DNA of 20,690 nt, from the NCBI GenBank assembly GCA_036897625.1, contig JAYMTA010001304.1, positions 1 through 20,690 on the forward strand, in the 5' to 3' direction. A program made the translations under genes and the position numbers. Under the pieces are notes generated by a model. The model did no database searches. It worked only from the letters and a program-made list of their open reading frames with translations, and was not told where the DNA came from. Source of the DNA: Pelargonium cotyledonis (Eukaryota > Streptophyta > Magnoliopsida > Geraniales > Geraniaceae). Shown here piece by piece: positions 20,076 to 20,690 of this stretch. Numbering within the stretch: the stretch's first letter is position 1; each line of letters begins with the position of its first letter.

Positions 20076-20338
20076 AAAAGAGATAGAGCACATGAGAATC
20101 ACATGACTTTTTATCCACATAAGAGTCTGACTTGGAAGGCCACGTAATCGTGGTCATGTAGGATTGGTGGTTAAATTGCCACGTCATGGGGATTTAACGG
20201 CAAACGTTACTAAAACTAACAGAAGTGACCAGGGAGGAATAAAGTGGATACTTCAGGGATGGCGCGAGAACAAAATGAAGTTCAGTGACCCAATTGGAAT
20301 AAAGTGGATAGTACAGGTACTTTGGCAGAGTTTTTACC
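20076..20338 (-). repeat. Right terminal inverted repeat of the MULE (263 bp)
   Basis: Reverse complement of the left TIR, ending at GTTTTTACC. It contains the same conserved block (GTTACTAAAACTAACAG). Its inner edge adjoins the transposase leader, so it probably contains the transposase promoter, as MULE TIRs usually do. Confidence 0.93.
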
Positions 20339-20347
20339 TTACATTAA
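20339..20347 (+). repeat. Right 9-bp target site duplication of the MULE
   Basis: TTACATTAA, a perfect match to 12715-12723, directly follows GTTTTTACC, the end of the right TIR. Confidence 0.93.
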
Positions 20348-20510
20348 TAATGATTTTCTTAATTTTTTTAAAGTAAATAATTTTCTTAAATTAGTTAAAA
20401 TAACCATAATCATACTAATAATGTGAAATTAATAATATTATATATGTGTCTTTATTTTTTTATATATTAAATGCATGAATTTTAATCTAATAAAAATATC
20501 ATATTATATT
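20348..20510. other. AT-rich flank right of the MULE
   Basis: Very AT-rich sequence without genes. It continues the kind of DNA seen left of the MULE at 12547-12714, as expected for a single interrupted locus. Confidence 0.6.
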
Positions 20511-20690
20511 GGGTTAATAACACGTAGTCGATATGTATTATTGGTTAAGGAAAGATAGTCCCTACAAACTTTAGGTCATGACAACCAGACCCTACGAATT
20601 TTACATTTAACAATTCCGTTAGTCAACCGTTAATTTGAGTTGAAAAGACTATTATACCCCCACTAACAAAGTGTTTAGTAGCCAAACAAG
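20511..20690. mobile_element. Probable terminus of another repeat element, cut by the window
   Basis: From GGGTTAATAACACG at 20511 the sequence changes to a GTCCCTACAAACTTT..ACAACCAGACCCTACG..CCGTTAGTCAACCGTTAATTT style. Such 'AGTCCCTACAAA...CCGTTA' strings are typical of the ends of plant DNA transposons and MITEs. The partner end and any target duplication are outside the window, so the class cannot be fixed. Confidence 0.35.

Larger units (their letters stand above)
12724..20338 (-). mobile_element. Complete Mutator-like DNA transposon (MULE), 7,615 bp
   Basis: Three independent signals agree: long terminal inverted repeats, a perfect 9-bp target duplication and a MuDR-type transposase gene inside. 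The transposase runs on the minus strand from the right TIR. A second gene (GRF zinc finger plus membrane segment) runs on the plus strand from the left TIR, so the two converge near 13.7-14.3 kb. Both genes are damaged. The unmutated target duplication argues for a fairly recent insertion, while the decayed genes argue that this copy was moved by transposase from elsewhere or decayed quickly. Confidence 0.95.

Noticed and set aside
12724-20338. LTR retrotransposon flanked by long repeats
   Set aside because: The end repeats are inverted, not direct, the target duplication is 9 bp, and the internal protein is a MuDR transposase.
1-20690. CRISPR arrays, tRNA and rRNA genes
   Set aside because: No regular spacer-repeat pattern, no cloverleaf with proper boxes and no rRNA-like sequence was seen on either strand.

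Overview
The window looks like nuclear DNA from a eudicot plant. It is AT-rich, has introns with GT...AG borders, plant-type LINE, Mutator and Helitron signatures, and no bacterial gene organisation. The species cannot be fixed from the sequence. Almost everything recognisable is transposable-element DNA in different states of decay. No clearly intact host gene, tRNA or rRNA was found.

Layout. 1-650: two copies of a ~327-bp tandem unit running off the left edge. 760-2620: a promoter-like stretch with a telo-box, then what looks like a broken multi-exon gene of unknown family (strand +). 2690-3330: a field of GTTGC/GATGC motifs like the subterminal repeats of a CACTA element. 4443-6050: a minus-strand LINE remnant with only ORF1 and a 3' tail. 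7032-7194: a short SINE-like insertion with a target duplication. 8074-9450: a Helitron-like element. 10678-12546: a plus-strand, 5'-truncated LINE with the reverse transcriptase C-terminal half and an RNase H-like/zf-RVT tail.

12724-20338: a complete 7,615-bp Mutator-like element (MULE). Its ends are defined to the base by 263-bp terminal inverted repeats (about 92% identical by eye) and a perfect 9-bp target duplication, TTACATTAA. Inside are two convergent genes. The transposase gene runs leftwards from the right TIR. It has a PB1-like domain, a long acidic linker built from 10-residue repeats, a MuDR DNA-binding domain, a DDE catalytic core, a SWIM finger, a zinc knuckle and a basic C-terminal tail. 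A second, shorter gene runs rightwards from the left TIR and encodes a GRF-type zinc finger followed by one membrane segment. This arrangement copies the mudrA/mudrB layout of maize MuDR with an unrelated second gene, and it is the most interesting thing in the window. Both genes are damaged: the transposase has many stops and frameshifts plus a ~780-bp insertion that looks partly mitochondrial, and the zinc finger has lost ligands. The copy is therefore probably non-autonomous, although its ends look usable by a transposase supplied in trans. A further element end begins near 20511 and leaves the window.
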